64,000 nt of DNA from Tetraselmis striata. Taxonomy: Eukaryota > Chlorophyta > Chlorodendrophyceae > Chlorodendrales > Chlorodendraceae. Below, piece after piece: positions 46,670 to 57,690 of the stretch. The DNA lies in contig VCJN01000689.1 in assembly GCA_006384855.1 (NCBI GenBank), positions 62,001 to 126,000 on the forward strand, given 5' to 3'. The stretch's first letter is position 1. Every line of letters begins with the position of its first letter. Made by a program: the position numbers and the translations under genes. The notes beneath the pieces are model-generated. The model was not told where the DNA came from. It searched no databases and worked only from the letters and a program-made list of their open reading frames with translations.

Positions 46670-49182
46670 TCAGCCCGAGGGTGGGGGCGGCGGCGGAGGG
46701 GCTCCGGGTTGCTGCTGGGCCGGGGCGCCCGGTGGGGGCCCTGGGGCACCCGGGGGCGGCCCTGGTGCGCCCGGAGGCGGTCCAGGGATGGGCTGGGAGG
46801 AGGTGGGCGCGCCCGGGGGAGGCCCCGGGGCTCCGGGCGGCGGGCCTGGAGCGCCCTGCGGCGGCCCCGGCGGTGGCGGCATGCCGGGCGGGGGTGGCCC
46901 GTGCGGTGGGCCGCCGTACCCAGGAGGTGGCGGCATGAAGCCTGCATGGGACACAGGCATATGACGTTCAGAGCTCACTAGCAGTCACGGGCACGGGGGT
47001 TTCACAATATGCGGTGGCCTGGGGATGACATCTTGGCGAAGAAGTACGGCGTGTCCAACAAATCCGATTCTGACCGAGGAGTAGCTAAACTGTCTGTAAA
47101 ATCGAATATATACGTTTTAAGCCCAATCCTCGCAGCGAAAATGCCTTCCTCTACTCCTCGTCCTTTACTTACGGGTCTGTAGTCGCTAGTACTCATCGTC
47201 AGCTCGTAACAGGCGGAGACATTTGCACCTCCCCTACTCGAACCCGTGCCGAGCTGCGGTGCCACGAATCCACAGATGGCGCTCGAGTTCCGGTACCATT
47301 TGGCCGTGCTCCTGCGAGACCGCGACCCACGAGCCATCCACTCCTTCCCGACCCGTAGTCCCCCCCCTTCCCCCCCCCCCCCCCCCCCCCCCCCACCGAA
47401 CTCCCCACTGGCTCCGCCGCGCCAGGCAGTGGCCGCAGAACGCGAGAGATCGGGCACTCGCCGGCCCCGAATTATTCGGAGTGGGTTTCGGCGCGAGTTT
47501 TGCAGTTCCATCGGGCTTGGCGGCGAAAATAAAAAGATTCCCGGATTTACCGGGAAAACATGCGATTCAGCGCGATCAGAATCGGGTTTATTTAAGATAC
47601 CTGAATTTTGCAAGATTCGCCACCCCCAAACATCATCACATTTCCCACACCCCCCGAGCTGGCCAGCTCCAAAACCAGCGTTGATTAGGACAGCATAGGT
47701 TAGGAAGGAGGTGGGAAGGTGGCGAAGGTGGGGGCGTACCTCTGGGTGGTGGGCCGCCCCAAGGCGGCGCCATGGGCGGCATCCCAGGCGGCGGCATCAT
47801 GCCTGGGCGGGGCGGCATTGCGCCCCACGGAGGCGGCGGCCCATAGCCTGCGTGCGAGTACCAGGACGGCAGTGTCAGAAGCAGCCAGGACCGTTAACGG
47901 CTTTCATTTTGTGGGCCCCGGTGGAGCAAAAAATGAGCGCCGGCGACGAACCGCAAGCATACGGTAGCGACTGCAAGGACAGGAAATATCGCATCTTGCA
48001 GGGGATGAGGGTTTAAAAATTAAAAAACCCCAGAAACCCTAAACATACCAAAATTGAAAAGAGCCCAAAACTAATCGAAACCCTAAACCGGGTCACGAAG
48101 CTGGGCGAAGAGACAGCTACAGGGTAGTTGGTAGCCTGCGGCGCTGCCTAGGAACTATACAGCATGTATGCGAGTACAACCAGCTGTAAAGCACTGCTGG
48201 TGGGTGTTAGCTGGATACCAGGTACCGTACGGGTCATGCAACAAGCTGTGTGGGTTCCGGAGGGGAGTGGGGGTGGCTCTCACCAGGCATGCCGGGCGGC
48301 GGGGGCATGCCCTGCGGCGGCCCCATCCCCGGGGGCGGCCCCATGCCGGGCGGGTAGTTGCCGGGGCCTGCGAGTCAGCACCCACCCGCAGACGTCAGCC
48401 ACACAGCCAGCCACAGCGAGGCAGCAGGCTGCTCCCCTTGTAGTAACCCACACGGGCAGGACATTGCCCCCCCTATCTCTGCTGCCCAATACTATCACCG
48501 ATTAGGGGAGCCGAGGGAACCGAGACCTAATTTACTGGAAACCCTAATGAGCGTTAAGGGATTCCAGAAAACCCTGAAAACCCTAGACTTGATTTTTATT
48601 GCAATGAAACGCTTTCACTCAAATTGTTGCATCTCTATGATCAATGGGATTGAGTAGCCTTTTCGATAACGCCCATCCACCCACCCAGCGGCACAACTCG
48701 CCAATAAATTGCCCTAAAACCCCTCCATCCTCGCGCCCCACCCCCATCCCCACCAATCATAAGTCTTAAATGAACAATTTTGTAGATGTTTAGTTCCTCT
48801 CACCCCACACCCGTGCATTCCACGATATGTAGTTTGGCGCCTCCGCAGCAGCTGGGCGGGGGGCCGTACCCGGCTGCGGGACCTGCCGCGGCGCGGTGGC
48901 AAACATGGTGTGCGGGCGGTGCTCAGAGGCCATGTTGGCGCGTTGCTGCGCCGCCAGCAGGCGCTCCGCCGGCGTGCCGTGCCGCTCGCCCTTCGTGTCC
49001 TTCTTGAAGGCGTAGCTCACAGTGATGGAGCGGTTACTCAAGTACTGCGTTGTAGGAGGCAATCCGGGTGAGAATCCAGGGCATACGGAGGGTTTAAACT
49101 AGGGTAAGAATCCTGTACCGCACCGTGGAATATCTCTGGATTGGGCTGGACGAGTGGGGTGGCAGCGAGCGTGTGTGTGTGG

Positions 49183-49217
<35 letters not shown>

Positions 49218-50473
49218 CCCACCTGCCCATTCATGGCCTCGATGGACGTGTCCGCCGCCTCAAAGCAGTCGTACGAGATGAAGCCAAACCCGCGCGAGTT
49301 GCCTGCCAGTTGCAGTTGAGCAGTCCAGCGCGGTTGAACAGGCCAGGCAGTCAGCTATGAGAATGGCCCTCCATGTCACAGGCGGAGCAAGCTGCACCCC
49401 CCAACCACCAACACCACCACACACCACTACCACCACACACACGAATGTGGGGCAGACTGAGATGGCCCCCTCACCCCCCCCCCCCCCCCCCCCCTCCCCA
49501 CCCACCCAACCACCACCACCACCACCACCACCACTACCACGCACACGCAGGCGAGTCATTTCTGTATCTGGATATAAATGTAAGGGTAGAGGGTAGAGGG
49601 ATGCCGTATGTAGCGCCAAGGAGGGCCCTTTCCATTGATGACCCCCCGGCCTCGTCCTGCTCCTACAGACACGACTGGCCGAGCTGGCTCCTCGCACCTG
49701 TGTCTGGGTCCCGCATGATCTTTGGCGTCTGGATGATGACGCCAAAGGCGCTGAAGGTGTCGTACAGCAGCTGCATCACATCACCGCGTCAGCCCGCCCG
49801 CCCCCCTCGCCACCTGGCCAGCAAGGGAAGCAAGGGAAGCAAAGGGGGGGGGGGGGGGGGGGGGGGGGGCTGGACCTTCTCGTCCACCTCCGGGTCGAGG
49901 TTGCCGATGAACAGGTTGGCCCCCACTTCGGACGTCTTCTTGTCAGAGGACGCCTTGTTCACGCGGATGGGCTTGCCGTAGATCTTGATCATGTTCAGGA
50001 TTTTCATCGCGTAGTCCGCGTCCTCCTCGCCTTGGAACTCCACAAAGCCATAGCCCTGGTGGTTGTTGGTCACGCGGTCCTTGGGCAAGTACACGTTCAC
50101 TGCCACACGTCATGCGGCAATGGTGCGGCTGGAGTCAGACCCCCGACAGCCCCCTGCCCCTATCATGCAGGCGTGACCAGCCTACCTGTTGGCTCACTCG
50201 AGGGGATGGCGGGAGCAGCCTCACCTACTGGCCCCACTTGCACAAACAGCTCCCACACCAGCTCCTCCGCCATCTGCGCCACCCGAGCACAGTCAATCGG
50301 GCGGTGTCATTGCATGAGGCAGAGCGGGCGGCAGGGAAGGGGCGCTCATGGGCCTGCACCTGCAGGTCCAGGTTTCCCACGTAGACGGTGGCCTCCTGAT
50401 TGCGGTCGTGCGAGTGCTGGCCGATGAGGTTGGCGCCCACGCCGGCTGTGATGCGCCCACCCGCCGCCGCCAT
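46670..50473 (-). CDS. SF3B4: Splicing factor 3B subunit 4 (SF3b49/SAP49)
   Basis: Exons: 50473-50360, 50273-50225, 50099-49876, 49770-49698, 49302-49223, 49044-48804, 48367-48284, 47847-47740 and 46941-46670. The total is 1245 nt (414 residues), close to the usual size of about 420. The 3' end of exon 6 is less certain than the others. Two RRMs are clear: RRM1 with [31 protein letters not shown] and [14 protein letters not shown]2 with [36 protein letters not shown] and [17 protein letters not shown]. The last three exons encode a Pro/Gly/Met-rich tail with PPPGAPG repeats. SF3B4 is part of the SF3b complex of U2 snRNP and contacts pre-mRNA upstream of the branch site in the nucleus. All catalogued motifs are intact. 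Confidence 0.95.
49184..49214 (-). repeat. Poly-C tract (sense) 8 nt after a 5' splice site
   Basis: Intron 5 of SF3B4: donor at 49222, then a run of 31 C in the sense direction (G on the plus strand). Confidence 0.9.
49844..49869 (-). repeat. Poly-C tract (sense) 6 nt after a 5' splice site
   Basis: Intron 3 of SF3B4: donor at 49875, then a run of 26 C in the sense direction. Confidence 0.9.
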
Positions 50474-51295
50474 CTCGCCCTCCCTGCGCTGCGCCTGCCC
50501 CGACTAAGCCCTGACCTGCGGAGGCCGTCGCACCGGGCAGCCACGCACCCGCCCCTCCCGCCCGAGAAGCCCCCTGGGGCGGCACTGTGCTCCTCTCCAC
50601 CAACCTGAGGGCAGCCGGACAGGGGCGATCTGAGCCGCACCGGGTTCACCGCCGCTGCCGTCCGCGCCCGCCGCGGAGGGGGTCGATGCGTGCCCCTTAC
50701 GGGCTATCTGGCGTGCTGGTAGCTGCGCGGTACTGTAGCAGGCCAGCAGAGAACGAGGATTTTCGGGGTCCTGCGGTGGTCCTGCTACCCTGCAGCTACC
50801 TTGCTGATGCGGCAGCGGGCGGTCCTGCTGTTCCTGCTGCAGGCCAGCTGAAAGCCCGCGCCGTCCGCCCTCGGGCGCCCTGCGGCGGCCTGCTGCTCCT
50901 GATGGCCGCTCTGGCGGCTGTACGTCAGCGTACCTACCCGCCGTAGATCGAATACAATACCGCTGGCTGCCGGATTCTGGTCTTCTGGACCAGGTCTGGA
51001 CCGTAGCAGTACTTAATCCTTGTTCGTATCAAAGTATATTTTTTGGGGGAAAATTGCAAAATAGGGTGTAAATATAACCTTTCTAGCAGAACAGGGTGGA
51101 ATCGCGGTTTTATTTGCAAAACAGGGTGTAGTGGACAATTGCAGAATAGGGTGTTTCCGCCCACTTTGCCATCAGCTAGCTAGGAAGACTGCAAATCAGG
51201 GTGGTAGTTTTCTGATGTTTCTATACATATACTGCTAGTACTACCCGGCTACCTGGTATTGCATCGGTAGTACATTTGCTGATTTGATCTGAACA
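50474..51295. other. Upstream region of SF3B4 and degenerate repeats
   Basis: 50474-50950 is GC-rich and is the presumed promoter side of SF3B4. At about 51052-51210 a degenerate unit of the GCAAAACAGGGTGT type recurs five times at roughly 30-50 bp intervals. No gene was supported. Confidence 0.45.
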
Positions 51296-51700
51296 TGGTT
51301 ATGGGGTTTCCAGAAAATTTAACTCTCCTAGCACTGCAACCCGAAGTACGTCAGTTGGTGGTTTCAACCGGTTAAAGTTACCGATACCCTCAGGTTTGAG
51401 TACGGACTGCCCCATCCCCCGCGAGCCCTGCGCTCCCGGCCGGGGTGCTACTTAGGACAAGCAACCGGCAGTTGCTCGCATGCCTTGCATGTTCCAGCTC
51501 GCTACCTCTGGAAGCGGCGGCTTCGCGTACTTGTGCGCGCGAGGGTCGCGGAGGCTGATCAAGTCCGCACCGAAGTTCTCTTTCCCAGTAGTGAGTCGTC
51601 ATGCCACGCACATGCGTTACATCATCGGCAGCGATAGACAACCCCTTGGTAGTGTGGTTTATTTTCCCCACTTGTGCGCCCGACGTCGTTTTCCGTTTTT
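51296..51700 (+). repeat. Dispersed repeat family, 5'-part copy
   Basis: About 400 bp matching 35176-35560, in the same orientation; the second half of the element is missing here. Confidence 0.7.
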
Positions 51701-51963
51701 GCCTACACTGTGAGATTCAGATGTGACGTAAATGTGCCCTACTGGTGACGAACGACGACATACGGGGACGATACGGGACGGACGAGGGACGTGGATTTCA
51801 TACCCAGTAGCGACGACTATCGCGCGCGACCTGTAAAGTACTATATGAATTTCTCGTTTCCATAATTTCATCAAATTGATATGCGCACGCGGGCTCGCGT
51901 GTCGCCCGCCGACGCGGAGCACCCGGGCTAAGTACAGGCGGATGTACGCACTCATTGCACATC

Positions 51964-52025
51964 GCCGCACATCGCTGACCGCACATCGCTGACCGCTGAC
52001 CCCGCGGTGTGCCGCGATGTGCGGC
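51964..52025. repeat. 12-bp inverted repeat upstream of the zinc-finger ORF
   Basis: GCCGCACATCGC at 51964-51975 is the exact reverse complement of 52014-52025. Between the arms GCACATCGCTGACC is partly repeated. GGTAGGTGGTA repeats follow at 52050-52095. It may fold into a hairpin or mark an element end; its function is unknown. Confidence 0.6.
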
Positions 52026-52303
52026 ACGACGGGCGGAGGTGTGGGCGGCTGTAGGTGGTACGGTAGGTGGTAGGCGGTAGGTGGTGTTCGTAGGTGCGCG
52101 TTTTAATGCAGCCGCCCTAACGGCTGATGATTGTGTAACGCCCCAGCACGCGCATGAAGTACGGGGCCGCCTCACGGTCACCGCCGCTCACCGTTGAATC
52201 AAGCGCGGACAGCCGCGCACTCGCATATGTGTTGCCTGCCGGTGGTGGGTTACATCCACCCCAACTCTCAACCCCCCCCCGCCCCCCGCGCGCGGCAGCA
52301 GGC

Positions 52304-54319
52304 ATGCCGGCAAAGGGATGGATAGCGAGTGTGTCGAAGGATGGCGTGTACACATGCAAGCACTGCCACGGCATCGTGACGGGTAGTAGTGAAAGGACGG
52401 CGCGAGAGCGGCACTTCCGGAAATACCCGAACTGTAGCCACTCGTTGAAGCGTGCGGCTAAGTTGCGCCGCAAGGCCGCCTTATCACAAGCAGCAGCAGC
52501 AGGGGCGGCAGCAGCAGCAGCAGCAACAGCAGCAACAAGCGCGGCAGCAGGAGTAGCTGCAGCCGTCGGAAACGGCCCGCCGGCGCCGGTCTCGGACGAC
52601 GGCGGCTCGAAGGTGGACGATGTGATGGGCGTGGGGGAGGACCCCGTTGGCGAAGACGGTATGGACATCGACGCGCCTGCGTGGCCGCCAGCGGGCGTCG
52701 AACCCGCGATGAGGGCGTGATATGGAAAGGCGATCCCGGCGACTTCTACATGAAGGTCATCGCCAAGAAGTTCCGGGGAGTATGGCACTACGGCGTGATA
52801 ACCGGCGTCGTTACCGAGTGGGTGTTGGAGGACTACGGCGGGGCGACCCAGTGGCGCGCTGTTTTCGAGGACGGTGACATTGTGGACCTTCTGCGTTCAG
52901 AGGTGAGTGGGCCCGGCCTGCGTGCTGGTGGCACCACTCAACTGCGGTTGTATGGAATCACACGCACCCGCTCGGTCGGCGTGGCAGGTTGTGGAGGCTA
53001 TGGCGGCTGCCCAGGAGCACCCCCCTGTGGATGCGGACGGGGAGGCTCGCTTGGTAACCGTCCATCAAGGCGATGACTTGTCCAGTGAATCACGCACCTT
53101 GCCCGGCGTGCGTTCAACACAACCCGGCTGGCGGAGGCCAAGCAGAACACTGGCTGCCATGGCGTGTGCCATGTGCATGTGGTCCTGGGCTATGTCAGCA
53201 TGATCAACCTCTTCCCCCTCGCGCCGTTCCACCTGTTTTTTTTTGGCTTGGGAAGGGACTTCTGGAGGAAATTTGTCACCGTGCAGGGCCACATTGGATT
53301 CCGAGCTATGAAGCAGGAAGACCGGCGCCGGGCTTTAGTCTTGATACCCAGCAACTTTGAACGCGGGTTGCGCCCTTCGTTTGCAGTGTCCAAGAATCGA
53401 AAGGTAACCCCCCCCCCCCCCCCCCGGGCGTGGGCGTGGGCGTGGGCGTGGGCGTGACGGCATTCCCCTCCATGACTGCAGGGTCAGGCAAGGTGACGGT
53501 GCAGTCCGGCTGGGTCATGGAGGACTGCTTGCACCACATGGAAACGTTTTCCATTCTTAACGCCGGTCCGCTGCTCGAGGAGGCCCGGGTGAAGGCGATC
53601 ATGACCGAGAAGGAGCTTCGCGTCCCTAGGCGGTGCTTGGGCACATGTACAAGCGCATGCAAGGAGCTGCGTGGTTCGTCACGCGGTGGGGGTTGCAGAA
53701 TGTGGTGACGGAGGAGGACGACCCCGAGCGCAAGGCGCAGGTGGACGCGCTCACTAGGGAGGGGAGGACTCGATACCCCGCGCGGCGCCAAGGCGCGGCG
53801 GCCGGGGCAGCGCGGCGCCAAGGCGCGGCGGCCGGGGCAGCGCGGCGCCAAGGCGCGGCGGCCGGGGCAGCGCGGCGCCAAGGCGCGGCGGCCGGGGCAG
53901 CGCGGCGCCAAGGCGCGGCGGCCGGGGCAGCGCGGCGCCAAGGCGCGGCGGCCGGGGCAGCGCGGCGCCAAGGCGCGGCGGCCGGGGCAGCGCGGCGCCA
54001 AGGCGCGGCGGCCGGGGCAGCGCGGCGCCAAGACAGCGGCGGCCGGGGCAGCGCGGCGCCAAGACAGCGGCGGCCGGGGCAGCGCGGCGCCAAGACAGCG
54101 GCGGCCGGGGCAGCGCGGCGCCAAGACAGCGGCGGCCGGGGCAGCGCGGCGCCAAGACAGCGCATACAGCGGAATCGGCGGAAAGGGATGCATTACAAGC
54201 TGTGGACGGCAGCCGCTGAAAACTATGCGGTCATGCCGCAACAACCCCAGCACTGGCTTCTGGATACCTCTGATCTGGCTGACGGCGGCGGGCTGCGGGA
54301 TGCAGGGCCGCATGACTGA
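52304..54319 (+). CDS. BED-like zinc finger and Tudor-like protein, probably mobile-element derived
   Basis: From the ATG at 52304 the first frame has VYTCKHCHGIVTGSSERTAR then RHFRKYPNC, a CxxC...HxxxxxC finger like BED fingers, an Ala-rich CAG run, and an acidic stretch. Near 52690 the frame changes to one with FYMKVIAKKFRGVWHYGVIT and WRAVFEDGDIVDLL, a Tudor/Agenet-like pattern that ends at a GTGAGT donor (52902). Further open exons include VLGYVSMINLFPLAPFHLFF then GLGRDFWRKF, ending at a GTAACC donor at 53404, and WVMEDCLHHMETFSILNAGP. These last pieces recall CACTA-like transposase regions, at low confidence. The final exon runs into the 30/31-bp minisatellite. The frame change near 52690 suggests either decay or an error. 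Confidence 0.4.
53408..53425 (+). repeat. Poly-C tract 4 nt after a putative 5' splice site
   Basis: Follows the GTAACC donor at 53404 in the zinc-finger/Tudor-like gene; a GGGCGT hexamer repeat follows at 53425-53456. Confidence 0.85.
53781..54165. repeat. GC-rich minisatellite with 30-bp units switching to 31 bp
   Basis: Units start CGCGGCGCCAAG. Eight 30-bp units begin at 53781, 53811, 53841, 53871, 53901, 53931, 53961 and 53991. Four 31-bp units (with AAGACAGCGG) begin at 54021, 54052, 54083 and 54114, with a partial unit at 54145. In the plus-strand frame the 30-bp units encode a 10-residue repeat (ARRQGAAAGA), while each 31-bp unit shifts the frame. Confidence 0.95.
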
Positions 54320-54931
54320 GGTGGCGGTGCTGGTGAGCCCGCAGAGTCTGCATGCGGCGGAGGCGGCGCAGCCGCATAGGCACTAGACAATGCTCTGAAG
54401 CGAGCCCCAATTGTCTGCCCAGCGCCTGCCCCAATGTAACGCACCAGCTTGGCAGCAATTGGCAGTTCTTTTGCCCCCCCCTCCACCCCACAGACACACT
54501 ACCAATACCAGTTTCTCATCCCGGCGGGCAGTTGATGCGTATACCCAGGCTTGTGCGTACGCGGTGCGGGGGGGGGGGGGGGGGGGGGGGGGGGGAATCA
54601 CTATAGCTAAGCTAGTGATGTGAGATATGAGTGCAGCAACAGATATTGTGCAAGATATAATACGATGGCATGCAAGCGGGTCCCCGCTCTTCCACAATCA
54701 TTGGCCCTGCTCCCTCTTGCCCCGCCCCCGGTGCCCTTTAGCTGCTCTCAGCATCCCGAGTGGGATGGGCGGGGCAGCGGTTGCTACCGAGTGAGGCGTA
54801 GCATCGTTTGCAGTAGCAACGCAGCCTTTCCGGTTGCATAGTGTGACGCAGCCTGGATGTAACCCAGCAGTACGCGCAAAGTGCAAGTGTTACACGTCCG
54901 TGTGCCCCACCCAATGACATTGCGCCCGACC
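54320..54931. other. Intergenic with a long G run
   Basis: G run at 54568-54595. No supported gene. Confidence 0.4.
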
Positions 54932-55633
54932 TCACTGACGGCATGTCTCGCTCTCCTTCAGCTCCTGGGCCGTCCGCCGCCTCACCCTGCGCACCCTACC
55001 ATCCGCGCGTGCCTTCTCGGAAGCCTCACACACGGCGGCGCGAGTCGCGTCGTGGAACGCGTCCCTGACATGGCGGAACTCCGCCCTCTTCGTGGCCGTG
55101 GTCGGGCAGGGGACTGCCCGCTGATGGGTCGCCATGCATGGGTACTTGGGGCCGCACAAAGCCGGGGTGCCGTCGCAGCAACACTCCCAGTCCGTCCGTT
55201 GGCCGCAGTCCACGCATGACGGGCGTCCGGCCAGGACACGCACATGATAGTGCATGTGGCCGCCTCCCGCCACTGCTCGTAGTGCTCCGGTCAACATGGC
55301 GACGAGCAAGTCGGCATGTCCCGCAGGTGGCTGCGGGGCGGGTGGCGCGAGCGCAGCCTCGCTCGCCTCGACAACCCCCTCAGCCCGATCAGTCGCCTCG
55401 ACCACGGCCTCCTCCGCCTCCTGACCCGGCGCACCAGGCGCATCATCGTCGCCTGGCAGGGCGTCCCCCCCCGCAACGGCGCCGTCGGCGGTGGCCGACG
55501 CCGTCGTGGCGGGGTGTTGTGAGGAGGTGGCCCTAGACATAGGTGGGGCCGGCACCGCCATGTGTTGCTCCACATGCGGTGCGGTTCCTGACGCGACAGC
55601 TCCGTCGCACCAGTACCGGCGCCGGCACCCCAC
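54932..55633 (-). CDS. Hypothetical protein with Cys-rich C-terminal domain
   Basis: One open frame; an ATG is available at 55561. The first half is Ala/Pro/Asp-rich. The second half has HYHVRVLAGRPSCVDCGQRT and CCCDGTPALCGPKYPCM, a cluster of Cys pairs followed by His that resembles the Cys-rich C-terminus of PiggyBac-type transposases (CxxC, T-x-Y/W-x-C, LC, CxxxxH). No DDE catalytic region was found nearby, so the link is tentative. The end is basic (RVRRVRRRT). It is divergently placed from the small ORF at 55826. Confidence 0.4.
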   Translation of the reverse strand: MGCRRRYWCDGAVASGTAPHVEQHMAVPAPPMSRATSSQHPATTASATADGAVAGGDALPGDDDAPGAPGQEAEEAVVEATDRAEGVVEASEAALAPPAPQPPAGHADLLVAMLTGALRAVAGGGHMHYHVRVLAGRPSCVDCGQRTDWECCCDGTPALCGPKYPCMATHQRAVPCPTTATKRAEFRHVRDAFHDATRAAVCEASEKARADGRVRRVRRRTAQELKESETCRQ

Positions 55634-55825
55634 GCACGCCTGCTGGGCTTACCACCAACCGGCATGTTTCCTTTGGGAGGCGGTTCATCCGCGTCGGAGG
55701 TGAGCGGCGGTGCCTGTGTGGGTGTGGATACTGCCCGGCCATTAGGGCTCCCGCCGCCTGTCGCTCCGCCGACCCACGCCGCGGCGTGTGGTGCGCCCCG
55801 CATAGTCGCCTCGAATATAATATAC

Positions 55826-56164
55826 ATGACGCGGGGACGGGGGGGGATTCGTGCGTTTCGTATGTCGGCGGAAAGGCGTGCGAAGCTGCGGCTGGCGAAG
55901 GTGGTGGAAGTAAGCGTGGCAGCGTCGGCGGCGTATTACCGTGCGTGCATGCGTGCGCAACCCCGCGGCAGCAAGCGCCGGACTCGGCGTGTGCCAGCGG
56001 CAGAGCTGCGAAGCCATGGACACGGTACGGGATGCCAAGTCTGGCTAAGCAACTGTCGAGGCTGGCGGCTTAACCCCCATGTCCGGCGGTTGAGGGACGG
56101 AAAGTGCGTAGAAGTTGATCGGGAAAGCGGGCATATAAGCCTGGCTGTGCTAGGTTCCTATTAA
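55826..56164 (+). CDS. Small basic hypothetical protein
   Basis: An ATG-started frame of 112 codons, rich in Arg (MSAERRAKLRLAKVVEVSVA). It may continue by splicing, but I did not find a partner exon. No family recognised. Confidence 0.25.
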   Translation: MTRGRGGIRAFRMSAERRAKLRLAKVVEVSVAASAAYYRACMRAQPRGSKRRTRRVPAAELRSHGHGTGCQVWLSNCRGWRLNPHVRRLRDGKCVEVDRESGHISLAVLGSY

Positions 56165-56555
56165 GTAATGGCGGTTTGTGCTAAGTAATTCTTAGGGGTA
56201 GACCATGCAGCGCAGGTAGGGGGCGGTATAAATGAGGCCGGGCACATATACTGCTCCACGAAACGACACTGTCGCACGTGTAGTTGAATAGACGCCCCCC
56301 CCCCCCCCCCCCCCCCCCCCGCGGGGTCGGCCCGCCGGGTCGGCCCGCCGACCCGCCACGGCATGTAATATCTGTCATGCATCGCCGGGGTATGTGTGAG
56401 TGGATGCCCCGCCGCCACATCCCCCCCCCCCCCCCCCCCCCCATTTACACTTGTGCACTCATAAAGTTTGGGCTGGTTTCGGAGCAATACATGTACGTAT
56501 GTATATACATACAATGGAACGTAGGACCTGCGCGGAAAGAGGGGGGGCTGGCGGA

Positions 56556-57310
56556 ATGCGTTGGGGGTGCGTAGAGTAGCGTGTTGGTGAGATTCGGGGT
56601 GCATCGGACGCCGGATGCCCATCCACCCAGCGTAAAAGACGCGTACGTAATATTCACACTATATATATTCACACGCAAATGTGTGAAAACCGGACATTCC
56701 GTGCCGGATGGGTGGGAATACGGCGTCCGATGCAGCCAAAACCCCAGCAACACGCTATTCTGTGCACCGCCAATGCACTCCGCCAGCACCGCCTCATTCT
56801 CTGTCGATTTCGAAAACGCCTTCACATTACCCACCGCTAATTGCAATTGCCACCGTGTAATGTTGTCACGATGTGCGCACACAACAACACTTACTACCGG
56901 TTCCGACGCGGATGGAGGCGAGGCTTGCGGAGTGCGTTTGGGGGTGCGTAGAGTAGCGTGCTGCAAATAATTGGGGTGCATCGGACGCCGGATGCCGCAC
57001 CCACCCGGCGTAAAAGACGCGTAATATTCACACTGCTTTACTAACACACAAATGTGTGAAAACCGGACATTCCGTGCCGGATGGGTGGGAATACGGCGTC
57101 CGATGCAGCCAAAACCCCAGCAACACGCTATTCTGTGCACCGCCAATGCACTCCGCCAGCACCGCCTCATTCTCTGTCGATTTCGAAAACGCCTTCACAT
57201 TATCCACCGCTAATAATTGCAATTGCCACCTTGTAATGTTGTCACGATGTGCGCACACAACAACACTTACTACCGGTTCCGACGCGGATGGAGGCGAGGC
57301 TTGCGGAGTG
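56556..57310. repeat. Two tandem foldback units of about 375 bp
   Basis: Each unit carries inverted arms TGCATCGGACGCCG and its reverse complement: 56600-56613 with 56721-56734, and 56977-56990 with 57094-57107. The copies are nearly identical between the arms and downstream (shared GTGTGAAAACCGGACATTCC). The arrangement resembles duplicated foldback/MITE-like elements. Open frames inside are artefacts. Confidence 0.8.
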
Positions 57311-57429
57311 CACTTGCGGTGCACAGACTAGCGGGAGACTAGACCCATTGTCGCTTATTTACAAGCACGGGCGGTGCTGCCAGACCTGATCGTCTACGGC
57401 CGATATAATATTCACACTATATTAACATC

Positions 57430-57482
57430 GGTGCACACCGCCGCACACCGCCGCACACCGCCGCACACCGCCGCACAACGCT
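57430..57482. repeat. Short tandem repeat, 10-bp unit
   Basis: The unit CACCGCCGCA is repeated four times in a row, with the last copy altered. Confidence 0.8.
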
Positions 57483-57690
57483 GCGCGCGCACATTCGTCG
57501 CACACATTATCCCGGATTCACTCGCCGTATCCATTACGCCGTGCTACTTCAACAATAAACATTGCGAAATTACACCGACACAATGCCGCACCGACTAGCT
57601 CTTGACAATACGTGCATATAAATAGTAGTGGCGCGCTGCTCCTCGCCTCCGATGTGTCGTTGACTGCTGCGGAAGGCGGTCGTCGACTGG

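Noticed and set aside
46594-46981. Plus-strand Gly/Arg-rich open frames
   Set aside because: They are antisense shadows of the Pro/Gly-rich last exon of SF3B4.
44380-49120. True chromosome end (telomere)
   Set aside because: The AAACCCTA words are scattered, in both directions, and lie in introns between intact genes; no tandem telomere array exists.
53306-54313. Minus-strand open frame of 335 codons with APRCPGRR repeats
   Set aside because: It is the antisense reading of the GC minisatellite and neighbouring plus-strand exons.
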